Positions 39,447 to 54,200 of a stretch of DNA of 64,000 bases are shown one piece after another (position 1 is the first letter of the stretch; each line of letters starts with the position of its first letter). The notes beneath the pieces are model-generated. The model had not been told where the DNA came from. It did not search any database and saw only the letters and a program-made list of their open reading frames with translations. Position numbers and translations under genes: made by a program. This stretch comes from Azolla caroliniana (taxonomy: Eukaryota; Polypodiophyta). The DNA lies in the NCBI GenBank assembly GCA_043228905.1, contig JBHGNT010000002.1, positions 14,198,001-14,262,000 on the forward strand, written 5' to 3'.

Positions 39447-42078
39447 CACCCATATTGCTTAAATTCACCCAATTTGTAGATTGCCTAAAGGTATGTGGTA
39501 AAGAATCATTGTACTCATGTGATTGTGTATTTGAGATAATGTTGTTATAACAAGGGTAGGGAGCATACATATGTTTTCTCCGAATAACATCATATTCTTT
39601 GCAACAAACACTAGTGCACCCTTTCTTAGTGATCCCATATTTATCATGGTTTGATTCACTATTCTTCAGGCTATATGTAGAATGCCTCCATATTTCAAAG
39701 AAAGAGATCTGAGGAAACAAAGAAAAACTCAGGTTTTTTTGCAATTGAACAAAGTACAAAACATAGAATTAGAACCTTATCAACAATATTTTCTTACAAA
39801 AAAGACAAACATAGAGAAATCATAACTCTCGTTGATTTCCAATGTCAAGAACAAGAGACAAGATCAGTTTTACGTATGTGTAAAGTTGCAATGGTTGTCC
39901 TCGTGAGCACAAGCTACAAAGATTCGTTCAAGATTGCATTGTAGGGATGTGTGAATATACTTGTTGACATGTCAAATCACCAAGGCACCAACCACTATTC
40001 GAGCTATTGGAGCATATACATGTCTCAAAGGGAGACTTGATCGACAGTTGGGCGGGCAGGGCAAGGGCAGCCTGTGACGAGGAAAAACCCTTATTGTTTG
40101 TTTCATTTCTTGGGTGGATAAAGCAGAAACAGAGTTCAAGCCACTCTTCTTGTTCTTCTTCATATTAAATTATAATTAGGGTTTTTGAATTATGTAGACC
40201 CATCCATCCATCCATCCACCCAAGTGGGTGGCGGTGGGTGTTGTCTTTCACATGTAACTAACCAACAAACCGTTCCTCCTCCTCCTCCCTCCTTTTCTTC
40301 TCTTCATGTGTCTATGTGCATTTTTTGCCATTTCTACGCATGTATGCATACATCGGGAAACACAGAGCTCCTCTGCATCCGCTCATCAAAGGTATGTAAT
40401 CTCTGTGTCTGTCTGTCTGTGTTTATTTGTATTTGTACAGAAAGCACAGAAACGGCAGAAAAATATACTAGCCTCTAGTAGAGGCCAGAATCTACCAATG
40501 AGACTAATCCTGATTACAAATGTGGTTGAACTCAATTTATCTATACTATTTATAACAGACAATAAATGGTCTAGGTTTCGTAAAGATCCACGATACAATT
40601 GGTAGTTATTCTTGTGATAAAGTCAATCACAACATGTATGGTACGAGGGGATATGTTATCTAATCTTGGTTGCTGCAGTCGAGCGAGGCTATGACGGAGT
40701 TCAATGAGTGTATTTGGGTGTCCTCGGGTGGACCAAGTATGGGGAGCAACGATCTACATGATCTGGTGCTGATTTGGTCCATGCCATAATGCATTCAAAC
40801 ATCATCCATTTGTCCTAGTATTGTTATATGACTGCAAAGATTGAAAGTTTCCCTATCACTATTGTGCCGGAAAACCATCATTAGTTAATGGTGCCAACGA
40901 TCAGTAATTTTTACCCCCCTCTCTCTTGGAGAAGAAGATCGAGACATCAGTTTTCTCAAATGGGGCTACCAGTGGTATCCATGATTCAAAAAATGATGGA
41001 ATTGATTTCTCTTTAGAAATTGCAAACGAAAAGAGAAATGGCACTGGTAAATGATGGTGATGACTCCACACAAAAACAATTATAGATATGACGTTTTGTA
41101 GAGATATGGTATGGGGATCAACACAAATCTGGTATTTACAATTGAGTGATAAATTGATCAAAGATGGTGATAAATTTTTCTATATTATTGGAACCGATTC
41201 TAACTTTGCCCCTGTGTTGTCTCAAATGTCCTAAGCATATACATATAATTTTTATTGAGAGCTTTATAATGATCATGTGGGCCTTTGGTTTCAGCACTCT
41301 ATGGTTAAATTCATCTCTGTTTTGACTAACATTTTCATATAATATTTTCTATCCTTTTTATTCACTTTTGTACCTTATATTATGCTACATTGCTTTTCAA
41401 AAGTTATGTTTGGTTTGCCTGTAGTGTGTGTGAAAATATGCTATATATATGATATACAGCACACATGCTTTCTTCCAAGAATTTAATTTTTCACATCTTT
41501 ATCTTTAAAGTAATTGTCTCACATATGTTCTGCAAGATAAATGGTTAAATGGAGATATTTGGAATTTTTGCGATTTAAGGTCCTTGAGAATTTACTTAAC
41601 AATTTCCATGAAGCTAACATCTGATAGGTGTCTATTGAATTTTTTACTTTGCTGTATAGACCACATATTCAGAATTTTAGTTCACATTGGAAGATCTGGC
41701 AGAAATATTTTACATATCCTAATTTTTATTGCCTATGGCATTGATAACTATTTCATTCAAAGTTCTCAATCGTGCTTGTGAGTATTGTATGATACTCTTT
41801 CCATAACTACTACTCATAATGTGGTAGCTTGTCCTTGATAGCAGAAATCATATTTCAAGACAAATAGCAGTACTCTGGAATACCTTCAAATCAACCAGGT
41901 AACATTGTATTTCTATTTGTAGATCTTGAATGGCTATTGTATTTGTAGTAGATACTTGTCGTGATGAATCTTTCTGACAAATCAATCAGATAACATTTCT
42001 AAAGGTTTTAATTTTCAGTCCTTCCTTTATATCAATAATTAATAGGTTACATTTCATGGTTGCAGCAGTTGATTGGGC
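39447..42078 (+). other. Gene-poor upstream region, with a possible NME7 promoter and leader
   Basis: 39447-40170 is AT-rich with no supported gene. At 40176-40186 ttagggttttt is a telo-box-like plant promoter element. It is followed by a pyrimidine-rich stretch (cctcctcctccctcc, ~40275) and a good splice donor at 40391 (aaag/gtatgt). This could be a non-coding first exon spliced to the acceptor tgcag/cag at 42065. Nothing recognisable lies in 40400-42060. Confidence 0.3.
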
Positions 42079-42201
42079 ATGGATACCAGAACGGGTGAGG
42101 GCTGTCGCTTTGCTTTCAATGTCCGATGGCTTGATCCTAAAACACTGTTAATATGGCATTACCAACTCTTTTTCTACACTCATGATCATTCTATTGAGAT
42201 G
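42079..42201 (+). CDS. NME7: NME7 coding exon 1 (DM10 start)
   Basis: 41 codons ending ...DHSIEM, phase 0, donor gtaccc. An acceptor-like tgcag ends at 42065, so the exon may start at 42066 with 13 bases of leader before the ATG. The TTG at 42073 is in frame but not a credible start. Confidence 0.9.
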
Positions 42202-45200
42202 GTACCCTTACATCTTATTCAGGTCTATTGTATTTTTATGCCATTAAAATTTGACAATTGAAGCTATATGCTCGATGGATTATGCAGTTTGATATAAAAA
42301 ACCAGAGAATCTTTTTGAAAAGGATTGCTCATCCTGAAATACACTTGGAACATCTTTATATTGGAGCATCAATAAATGTTTATGGACGCCAGCTAATAGT
42401 CGAGTCATATGGTGATGAATTTACAGAAAAAAATGTCCGAGGGCGTCAAGAGACGTATGATACATTGATGCTTTTTGTATGTGAATAAGAAAGTTAAGAG
42501 AATAAAAATAAATTTCTCTGTACACAATTTTGTCTTTTGATCAATGTTAAAAATTATTTCTTTCTTTTCTTCTGTGTCATACCATAATCGTACAAATTAA
42601 TTGGTCTGATGATGAGCTTGTATAGTTCTGTAAACCCTTCCCTCAGATACCAAAAACTGAATTTTAAATCTGCAAACTTAAAATAAACCTTAATTCTCGT
42701 TTTCTTACAACCAGAATTCCTTTTTGGAATCCAATCTTTTTTTTCCAGTAATTTGCTTTCACCTGCATTTTTTTCTCACTCAATAGTTTTCATTTGCCTC
42801 ATTACATCCAACATAATTGATTTATTTGACTTGTTTGAACTGAGTTTCTCAATTCAAACCGGTTTTGTTGGAGAAGAAACCATGATTTAATTTACTATTT
42901 TTATCAATACTAGATCAATTCTTATAATTTTGAAATTTAGAACGAATTTTCTTAAAGAAGTCACATCTTCAAGCATAATTCTACTGTATATATTTGTTCT
43001 TTGCAACAGGACATTTGCGTTGATCAAACCTGATGGAATAAAACACATGGGACGAATCATTGATATGATATATGCCAACGACTTTCTTATAAAGCAACTC
43101 AGAATGTGCAAGCTGAGTCATGATGATGCTCAAAAATTCTATAAGGCTCATTGCAACAAGCCTTTCTATGGGTATTTAGTAATTCATCATAAGCAGAAAG
43201 GAACACCATAAAAAAATATGGTTCTTGTATAACATCTTTATTAGAAGGAAACAATCAAACATAAGAATACATGCATGACACCTACATGTTGAGGACAAAA
43301 TACAAAAACTGTGAATACATATACAATGTATCTAAGGAACTTCCTGAACATTTCAATTCATATTGCAGTGCTTTAACACAATTTATGTCAAGTGGATGCT
43401 GTGTTGCAATGGAACTAGTAGCTGATGAAGCAATCAAAAGATGGAGGAAACTTCTCGGTAAGAATGTAGATGGTTTCTGTAGAGGCAAATGTGTATGAGT
43501 ACCTGAAATATTGGCTGCAGCGTCGATAACTCAGTTTTAGCCATGCCAAATTAAAACTTCTCTATGAATGGCATTTATCTGTTTTTCACAAACTAATTTA
43601 TACCCTACCTGAATTTAATGACAGTAATTTAACTCATTTGTGTACATCAAGTTTAAAAAAAGCACATTTTGTGCTCTTTACAGTTCTGCGATCATCATGA
43701 TAACGTTAAAAATCATAATGACTTGGGCATTGCCTCAACGATGTTATCTAGTTGAAAAGAACCAAAACCATAATAACTTAAATTTGAGAGTTTCTCAATG
43801 TAAATAGGCCCGACGAGCAGTGAGGAAGCAAGAGAAAAAGATCCAGGGTCAATCAGGGCTCTATTTGGGACAAACAGCACACAGAATGCTTGTCATGGTT
43901 CCGATTCTGAAGAAAATGCAAAGAAGGTACCCATACAATCTCTCAAAGAATAGGACACAAATCTATTGGTGATGTAGTATTTAAGAAATTTATGCTGTCG
44001 ATAACGTGCTTTGACCACATATCCATTGGATGTAAAATTTTCCATTCAAAGACTTTATCTTCTGCTCTATATATGTAATCTCTCAACGTATTTGCAATTT
44101 AAGATAGTTTTATAGATAATGCAAAACTGTAAAAACATATAGCTGTTGAAAGATACCAAAGTTTTGTATCTACATGCAAATTTAAAATTGTACTGATGAT
44201 TGCATTATGCACCTTATTTGCAGGAATCTGCATTCTTCTTTAGGGATCGAAACTTTGGCCATTGTGCGCGACTTGAGAATTGCACTCTTTGTTTAATTAA
44301 ACCACATCTGGTTTTTGATGGTACGCTATTTTGATAGTAATATGGACATCTGTTTTGCCATTTTTCTCTTTGACATTCTTCACTGAAACCAGATGTGGTT
44401 AACTTAAGAATTTGTTTTGTTTTATCTTTGCAAAAATGTATGATATGCTGCTCAAGATGCCTAAATAAGAGGAAAACCATCCTATTTGTTTTTCTAGGGG
44501 GTATTTGTTGCATGTATAGAAATAATAATGCTACTATTGTCAATGTGCATAAAATGAGCATTTCTTAGTTATTTTCTAGTTATCATTAAATAGCCTTGTA
44601 TTGCAACACAAGGACCTGTATATTATGTTTATGTGTGGATAAATAAAACATTTCTGACTCTCTTTTCTAATGTTGGGGATAAAGGCCCCAAGGACTCTCC
44701 CGTTTTAGTATATTTTTACCCTTTGAGAGGTTTTAGGCATTTATATTACTTTTATAACTTTTGGTCACTGGTCGTGTGTGAACATCCCAAAATGACCTAA
44801 AAGTTACTTATCAATAATAATTGGTCCCAAAACTCTCATAATGAGATACAGAATTTTAGTGGTTGGGGTTTCCTCTACATTTTTCTGCACAGTTTTCTCT
44901 ACTTTTTCTCACCTTAGACAACAACTCACTCCTTTGGTGTTTTGGAGCAACTGAACACACCATCACGTCATCTCTCTATCAACTGGTATCAAAGCTAGAG
45001 AGTTTTATCACGAAGATTTTTTGTCTCGTTAAGTGACTGTGCACAAGACAGTAGGTGATTTCCCCTTTTTTGGTGAAGTTTTTTAAATTGTTGAGTGCAA
45101 ACATGACTATTACCTCCACTGATCCCAAAAGCTTGTTTGAGGTCAAGACATATGAAGGTAATGGTTTTGATTTATGGAAAGAGAGAATGTTAGGAATTCT

Positions 45201-48200
45201 CTTTCTTAAAGATTGTGAAGGGGCACTTCTTGAAGTCAAGCCTAAAGATATGATAGATGTAGCATGGATTAAACTAAATAAGAAGGCCATTATTTACATC
45301 GAGATGGCTATATCAAATGAGATCTTAGTGGATTTGGAGGGCCTCATAGTTGCTTTTGAGTTATGGGAGAAGCTGAAAGCTACTTATGAAGTTATCACGC
45401 TTGTAAATCATGTGCATCTCTTGCCTAAGCTGGATGTATGCAACTTGAGCTGGGCAGTTATCTACCTTTACAGGTAATCTCTCACAATTGCAGGACTCAG
45501 GAGTACCTCCCTTTGCTGATAAGCTTAAGGCCATCTTCTTGTGGGCGACCTTACCTGATTTGTGCGAGACATTGGGTGTTTTACTCTCGAATAACCCTAG
45601 TCTTACGTTTGATGGCGTAATGGGTTCTATGTTGAATGAGGAAATTAGGAGGAAAGCTAGTTGAGAGGGAAGTGGTTCAGCCAATGTGGCTAGAGGAAGA
45701 ATAGAAAAGAAAAGTGGAAATGTACAGAGGAACAAGAGCAAAAGCAAAGGCAAGGCTGAAGTGACTTCTTATAAGTGTGGTAGGAGAGGTCATAAGAAGC
45801 TTAATTGCAGGTACTACAAAGCTGAATTAGAAAGAAAGAAGAACACATGTGACAAGAAGAAAATAGATAGCGAAAATGAATCACATAACAACTTTAAGGA
45901 CAAGGACAAAGAGAAGGCCAATGTGGCCTCTAGTGTCATCATTGAGGAGCCATCAGATGTAGAAAATATTCTTTGGCGGCAGATCATGCTAAAGCTAATG
46001 ATACTTTTGATTATATTCATGCACAAGATATGCAAATTACAAGGAGTGATCTAATTAATGCCTTGCTTAGTCTGAATGATTCTTTGGCACAAGCATGGGT
46101 TGTGGATTTAGGTGCATCATTCCATGTTACTCCTATTAAGGAGTGTTTTATTGCCTTTCATGCAGGCAGCCATGGACATGTATACCTTGGAAGTAACAAT
46201 GCTTGTTTTATTGAAGGTATTGGCACAATCATCTTACAATGGATAATACTAATGAGCTGGTTTTCCATGATGTAAGGTATGTACCAAGCATCAAGAATAG
46301 CTTATTGTTTGTTGAACAAATGGATATACATGGATATAGTACCCTCTTTGAGATAGGGTCATGGAAGCTTATCAATGATCTAGGCTAATTGTTAAAGGTA
46401 CAAAGGAAAGGACTTTGTATTGCTTGTGTGGTAAACCTTTGATGGGCAAGTTTACTGGTTTGGCTGAAATCCATTCACATATAGAATTATGGCATAAAAG
46501 GCTTGGCCACATGAGCCAAAAAGACCTTGATAAACTATGTATTTTGGACAAGTTGGATCCTAAAGGCTTAAAACTTGATTTTTGTAATGAATGGCAATAT
46601 GGTAAGCAAGGAAAAAATTCCTAGTACTCTAGTGTCTCTCGTAAGCCTAATCTACTTGATCTAATTCATTATGATGTTTGCAACATGTCCACCAATTCTA
46701 TGGGCCAATTCTATGGGGGTTGCTCTTTATTTTATTTCTTTTGTTGGTCACTACTCTAGAAAGCTTTGGGTATATTTTTAAAATCTAAGGATAAAGCCTT
46801 TGCTGCATTGAAGAAATTTTATGCATTTGTAACCACCCAAACAGGTAAAATCCTGAAATGCTTATGTAGAGATAATGGGGGTGAGTTTAGAAGTGCTTAA
46901 TTCAATAAATTTTGTGAAAATGTTGGTATTAAGAGGGAGCTAACAGTGCCATACAGCCCCTCTTCCAATGGTGTGGCTGAAAGGCATAACAAGTCTTTAT
47001 TTCAGAGGGTGAGATATGTTGAGAATCAAGCTGAGCTCATGTGCTTCTGAAGAAAAGCACAATATGTGAAAAAGTGCGTGAGCACACTTTATTGTAATCT
47101 GTGTAGTTGTCAAGTGTGAATGTGGTCAAGTATATCAAATATTCTTTTGATAGAATCTTACTTGACTAGATATCTTGATTAGATTCCTCCAACCACATTT
47201 AATATGGCAGTCCCTTGAGGACTTGTATATAAAACCCCCTTTGCCCATTCTGTTTTGTTGATAATCTTTAGTTATTTAATATAGCTCTCTTCAGTGCATA
47301 AGCTGCCATCCCCCTACTGTGTGTTTTCTTATTTTCTAGTTATTCTCTCTGATTCCTTCTCTTGCTTATACACTCACTCACACACACACACACTATGCTT
47401 CTGAATACTCAACTCTACTAGGGTTAGATTCTATACATGCTATTAGAGCGTGAGGGTTAGAGATCCTTCATTGAGCTCTACCATTGAAACTGTGTGAACA
47501 GCTAGAGACGTTGTTTCAAACCAGCTATTGTAGCTGTAGTGTTGCACAGCTAGAGGCTCACGTTAACAGGAACATACGAATCAAGCTAAATCAGAAAGAT
47601 GAATGCACAGATGGGTAGCACACTTCCAACAGAGAAGCTGGACAGGCACAACTACGCATCTTGGGGATATAAGATGCAACAATACTTTGTCGGGCAAGGG
47701 TATTGTAGTTATATTGAGGGAGCTCAAGAAACAGCCCCGATATTATAAATCCCGACTACCCCACATGGCAGCAAGGCGCCAAAAGGGTAATGTATTGTTT
47801 GGCAACATGTGTGCAAGATCACATGTTAAGCTATATTCGTGATGCGAAAGCCTCGACAAAAGCGTGGAGAAACTTGAAGAAGATTTTCGTGGCTTCAACC
47901 ATAGCGAGAAAACTTCAACTCCGGCAGTAGTTGAACAATATTTGGCAAGGGGATATGTCTGTGACGGACTATACCCTCCGGATCAAAGACTTACGCTATT
48001 CACTTGGCTCCATCAATGTCGCAGTTGATGATGAAAAGATGGTGCATATCTGCTGCCTTGGCGGCCTCACACAAAAATATGGCGCATTATGAACTGCCAT
48101 GACAACAAGGGAGAAACCCTCAAGCTTTTTCAACTTGCAATCCATGCTAATGGTTGAGGAGAACCATACATGGTTGAAAAGCACAGCATCTGATGGGCAG

Positions 48201-51200
48201 ATGCTATATACACAAGATGATCTCAGTTGAGGTCACGGTCATGGTTGTGGAAATCGGGGGAGGAATGGTCGAGGAAGAGGTGGACGAGGTTCACAACAGT
48301 TTAATTCCAGGCAGCAAGGTCAAAACAGCCGAGGGAATTCCAGCAAAAAGGGGAGCTTCCACCAGCCTGCATCAACCAGGCAGAATCAGCAAACCAAGTG
48401 CGGGTATTGTGTAAGCCTGGCCACTTTGAAGCCGAGTGTCGGAAGAAGAAGAATGACTCGGCTGCCTCACCCCGGCAGCAAACAAACTATGTTGTGATGG
48501 CTGACCTAGAAAACAAAGGGACGATGTTTGTTATGTGACACTGGGCGAATAACATGATAACAAGCGTTTCCCAACCTGATGATGTCTGGTTCGTGGACTT
48601 GGATGCCTCAAATCACATGACAAGTCATCAAGAATGGTTCATGAATTCCGATAGACCTGGCTTGGTGGACACCGGTGATGACTCCACACACACGATTGAG
48701 CACATTGGAGATGTGGCCCTTAACAATCACGACAACAAGGGCTACATGAAGGATGTATTGCATGGCCCGACAATCACAAAGAATTTGGTCTCGGTTGGCC
48801 AAATTGTCGAGCAAGGAATGCAAGTACGATTCAACCAAGAGGTTGCTTCATCGAGGATAAGGGCCAACTTATCACTCATGCAAGAAGAGAAGGTCGCATG
48901 TTTATTCTTGATGCAACTGGGGTGAACACAACAATGTATACAAAGGGACTCAAGGCTGAGTCTGATATTGAGTTGTGGCACAAAAGGGTTGGCCATCTAA
49001 ACCTCGGTAAACTCCGATCAATGCAAATAGAAGGGGCTGTGCACGGATTGCCACGATTTACTTTGAAACATCCTGATAATGTATGAGAGGTGTGCCAGCT
49101 AGGCAAGCAACATAGGCATCCATTCCTAAGCAAAAGAAATGTGAGTAAAGGCATGCTGAACGTCATCCATTCAGATGTATGTGGCATACGTGGATATGCC
49201 CGATGAAGTTGAAAAGTGAGGTCTTCTCCGACTTTCTCAAGTTAAAGAATCGCGTGTAAAATGAGACAAATCGCAAGATTAGATGCTTATGGTCTGATGG
49301 TGGCCAAGAATACTTCTCAACCGAGTTCAAGGACTTTCTAGAAGAGAAGGGGATTCGTTGGGAATTCTCTTGCCGGTACACACCACAACAAAACGGTGTT
49401 GCTGAGCGAAAGAATTGCACAATTCTTGTTCGCGGCATACGTGGATATGCCCGATGAAGTCGAAAAGTGAGGTCTTCTCTGACTTTCTCAAGTTAAAGAA
49501 TCGCGTGGAAAATGAGACGAATCGCAAGATTCAATGCTTACGGTGTGATGGTGGCCAAGAATACTTCTCAACCGAGTTCAAGGCCTTTCTAGAAGAGAAG
49601 GGGATTCGCTGGGAATTCTCTTGCCCGTACACACCACAACAAAACGGTGTTGCTGAGCGGAAGAATCGCACAATTCTTGAGATGGCCCGCGCCATGCTGC
49701 AAGAGAAGAACATGCCCAAGATCTATTGGGCAGAGGCAGCAGTTATGGCTGTGTATCTCATCAATAGGTGCACGACCGAGGGTGTCCATGACATCACCCC
49801 TCACGAGAAGTATTTTGGGACAAAGCCAGACCTTTCGCACTTGAAGGTTTTTGGCAGCATTGCATATGTGCATGTACCCGATGAGAAACGGAGAAAGCTT
49901 GACCCAAAATCGGAGAAGATGATCCTCATCGGTTACTTGAGCAAAAGGGTTATAAGTGTTTTAACCCCATCACTTGACAATCACTAGTAAGCGGAGATGG
50001 CATCATGGTATGGCCCAACATCAGTGACCTCTGACGAGTTCAAAACAAGCAGATCTGGAGCAGATTCTGAGAGTGAAGAAGAAGAGATGTTGAGGTGGAG
50101 AACCAGTAGAGAGTCTGCCCGCACTCCAGCTGACTGGACCTGAGGTGTCGTTCAGCAATCAGAGGCTTGCATGGCACGAAGAAACCTCTGATGTGGTGTC
50201 ACCTTGGTGCTACACCTGCAGAAAGAAAAAAAAGAGGCCAAGAGCACGACATCCGTTGAAGACTTAGATCAATCACCCCAATCAGTTGACAGCAAATATG
50301 AAATAAAGAAGGCCCCGGACGTGACCAAAGGAAAAATTCGTCAAGTGAACCGACAAAAGAACCCGATAGTAAGGTTTAGGTACAATGAGTACATGGCACA
50401 CCACTATGCATTCATGTGAAGGTCGCAGTAGACCAAGAACCTGAGACTTACAAAGAAGCTGCCCAAGATCCCCGGTGGATCTAGGCAATGAGAGAGGAGA
50501 TGCACACGTTGTTTGACAACGATACTTGGGATTTAGTCCCATCCTCTGAAATCAAGAAAAAGCTAATTGGTTACCATGAAAAAGCTAATACGGATGGCAC
50601 GGTCAATCGGTTCAAGGCTCGGTTAGGCGCCAAAGGGTATGCTCAAACCTATGGCATAGACTATGAGGAAACATTTGCCCCGGTGGCAAAAATGACCACC
50701 GTGAGGACGGTAATTGCACTCGCAGCAGCGAAAGGGTGGCACTTGCATCAAATGGATGTGAAGAACGCATTCCTCCAAGGTGAGCTCGAGGAGGAAGTTT
50801 ACATGATGCAACCACCTGGTTTCAAATCAAACAAAAATCCACCTGCAGTTTGCCGATTCAAGAAGCCGCTCTATGGACTGCAGTAAGCCCCAAGAGCATG
50901 GCATTCAAAGATCACATCATATCTTCATGACATTGGCTTCCAGATGTCAAAATCTTATAACTCGTTGTATATCCGGAACAATCCCAAAAGCCCCGTCTTC
51001 TTAATCTTGTATGTCGATGACCTTGTCATCGGTGGAGAAAGCCTCAACGAGACACAAAAGATTAAAAAGCTGCTTTTAGAGAAGTTCGAGATGAAGGATC
51101 TGAATGACTTACATTATTTCCTTGGCATCGAGGTCATTCAAACTCCAGAAGGGTTCCTAGTCGCGCAATGACACTATGCGTTGAACTTGCTCTACAAGTT

Positions 51201-54200
51201 CAGAATGACCGAGTGTAAGTCCATCTTGACACCCCTTGACTGAAATATGAAGATAACTGTAGATTCTGGCAAATTTTGTGAGCCAATACAGTATCGCCAA
51301 ATAATCGGGAGTCTTATCTACTTACCTATCACCTGACTAGACCTCAGCTATCCGGTCGGGCTTCTTAGCCAGTTCACGCAAACCCCCCGAGACACTCACA
51401 TGGATTGTGCTAAGCGAGTGTTATGTTATGTTAGTGGAACACCTGATTATGGTATCTTCTATAAGCGTGGAGTACCACTTCAACTCGAAGGCTTCACGGA
51501 TGCTGATTGGGCAGGCAATGCATCTGATAGGAGATCCACTTCGGGATTTATGTTTTCACTTGATAGTGGGGTGACCTCCTGGAGTAGCAAGAAACAACAA
51601 ACAGTCGCTCTATCGAGCACCGAGGCGGAGTATAGGGCCACAGCTGTAGCTGCTTGCAAAGTTGTATGGCTTAAAAGACTGTTGAAAGACTTCAACGAAT
51701 TGGTGAACAAGCCAATACCGATCCACTGCGATAATCTCAGCAGCATCTAGCTCGCAAAGAATCCGGTGTTTCACGCCCGGACTAAGCACATCAAGGTGCA
51801 CTATCATTACATCCGCGAACGCATATTGGCCAGCGACACTGACCTCTAATACGTTGGCACCAACGGGCAGGTGGCGGATATTTTCATTAAGGTGCTAGGT
51901 CTCGACAAGCTACAACAATTCTCAGTGGATCTAGGCCTTAGATTATTTGATATCCTGAGCTTGGGGGGAAGTACAAGTACAAAGACGAAGGAAAACATGG
52001 AAAAGCAGCACCATAAAAGAGGAAGAGTGAGACCAACATTGGCAAAGTAAGGCCGACACATCTAATCCGACTTGACCCGGCAAGTTAGAGGAAGACTTTT
52101 CAAAGCCCAAAATTTTTGAAGTTAGAGATAAACTTTAACTTGACACCCTTGACAAGCTCGAAATTTTGGATTGGCAAGATCAACCTTGCTAGATCAAGAT
52201 TGAGTACATAGGAACAATGGGAAAACCATGATCTAGTAGTCCGACCAACTGCCCGGGTCTTCAACTACACCAAGACAACCAAGCTTAAGAGGACACACAA
52301 TTGACCTTGAGGATGAGGTTGAGAACCAAGCTCAACTTGTGTGAACATTGCTTATGAAGAAAAGGACGATGTGTGAAAAAGTGTGTGAGCACACTTTATT
52401 GTAATCCGATTTGTGAGCACACTTAATGTGGTCAAAGAATATTAGATATTCTTATGACAAAATCGTAGACAAGTGGATATCTTGGTTAGATTCCACCAAC
52501 ACATTTAATATGGCAGTCCCTTGAGGACTTGTATATAAAACCCCCTTTGCCCATTCTGTTTTGTTGGTGATCTTTAGTTAATTAATATAGCCTCTTCAGT
52601 GCATAAGCTGTCATTCCCCAACTGTGTGTTTTCTATTTTCTGGTTATTCTCTCTAATTCCTTCTCTTGCTTATACACTCACTCTCACACACACACTACGC
52701 TTCTGAATACTCAACTCTACTAGAGTTAGATTCTTTACATTTAATGAGGCAAGTTTGCTAAAAAATGATTGTGCCTATAAGTGTGATCATAAAAGAGTCA
52801 AATTTCAGCATGTACAGCCACAAGTTAAATCTGATATGAACCCTCGGGATACACCATGTTTGACTGGAAAGAAAAATGACACTCCTGATGGGCATATGCA
52901 GCCACCTATTCATGCTGAAAAAGGTTGGAAATGATGTACAACAACCTATTAACAATGAAGATGTAAATGTACCTCCTAATGTAGATCTATAGCCGATTGG
53001 AGGAGCTCACCTATGAAGTGAGATCCAAAAGTTCTTGACTTATGTTTGCTATGACCCATTTAGGGTTGGCCAAGTTCACCCTGAACTTGGCCCAAAACTG
53101 ACGAAAAAATGATAAGTGACTTTTAGCTCTTATAAATAGGCCTATACATATGTACACATTATAAGGGGTCATTAGGGCCTTTACCCCAATAGTAAGAAGA
53201 CCTACATGTCTTAGGAGGCAAGTCAATAGATATGAGCCCTCTACACATTACATTATGTTATCAGATGATGGTGAGTCTCTTACTTATCAAGAGGGAAAAC
53301 TATGTGAGCACAAGGAGTTAGCCATGCAAGAAGAGATAAAAGCCTTCCATGCAAATGATACTTGGGGATTTGGTTGAGTAGCCCAAAGGTAGGAAGGCCA
53401 TTCCAAACAAGTGGGTAAACAAAATCAAAACTGTTGATGGCAAACCCAAGTATAAGGAAAGGCTAGTTGCTAAGGGATATGCCCACAAAGAGGGCATTGA
53501 TTTTCAAGAGGTTTTCTCCGGTGGTTAAGATGACCATACTACGTGTCTTGTTTGCTCTCACAGCTGCCTTGGATTTGGAGTTATTCCAAATGGATGTTAA
53601 AACAACCTTTTTGCATGGTGATTTAGACAAACAGCTGTACATGAACCAGCCATAAGGATACGTCATTCCTAGAAAAGAGAATCTGGTGTTCAAAATGGAA
53701 AGGAGCTTATATGGGCTGAAACAGGCCTCTAAGAAATGGTATAAGAAGTTTGATGCATTTTTCAAAAGAAGCCATGCAGACCACTGTTTGACACTAAAAA
53801 GGATGAAGATGGCAGCCCAATTTTTTTCGTAATATATGTAGATGATATGCTGCAGGCAGGGAAGAAAAAGAGTACTCTGAATGCTCTAAAACCGCAGCTG
53901 AACTCTGCATTCTCAATGAAAACCCTGGGGGAAGCTGAGTATATTCTTGGTATGTGAATAAAAAGGGATAGGCAGCAGTATACGCATTTATCCCAAGAAA
54001 AATACATTGAAAAAGTGCTGGACAGATTTAATGTGGCTGATGCTAAGCCTCTTGGACTGCCATTGCAGCCACATGTTAAGCTTTCAAAGGATGATAGTCC
54101 CAAAGATGATGATGAAGCCAATTACATGAAGAATGGTCCGCATGCATCAGCTTGTGGTTCACTTATGTATGCTATGGTTGCCACTTGGCCAGACATTGCT

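Larger units (their letters stand above)
47017..52739 (+). mobile_element. Copia-7: decayed Ty1/copia element inside Copia-6
   Basis: The LTRs are 47017-47437 and 52317-52739. It is related to Copia-2 in LTR start and in protein. The flanks are agata and tttaa, so no TSD is visible. The Copia-6 protein resumes at 52740 well downstream of where it stopped (integrase NGVAER region before, NEASLL-type integrase C-terminal region after), so Copia-6 sequence has been lost at this point. Confidence 0.85.

Noticed and set aside
40185-40605. Protein-coding gene in 40185-40605
   Set aside because: The overlapping short frames are rich in Cys/Ser/Thr from a pyrimidine-rich leader and have no domain. 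A non-coding leader of NME7 is likelier.
42930-43209. NME7 exon 3 extended in both directions as a continuous open frame
   Set aside because: Residues before TFALIKPD and after NKPFY do not match the family, and good splice signals fix the exon at 43010-43171.
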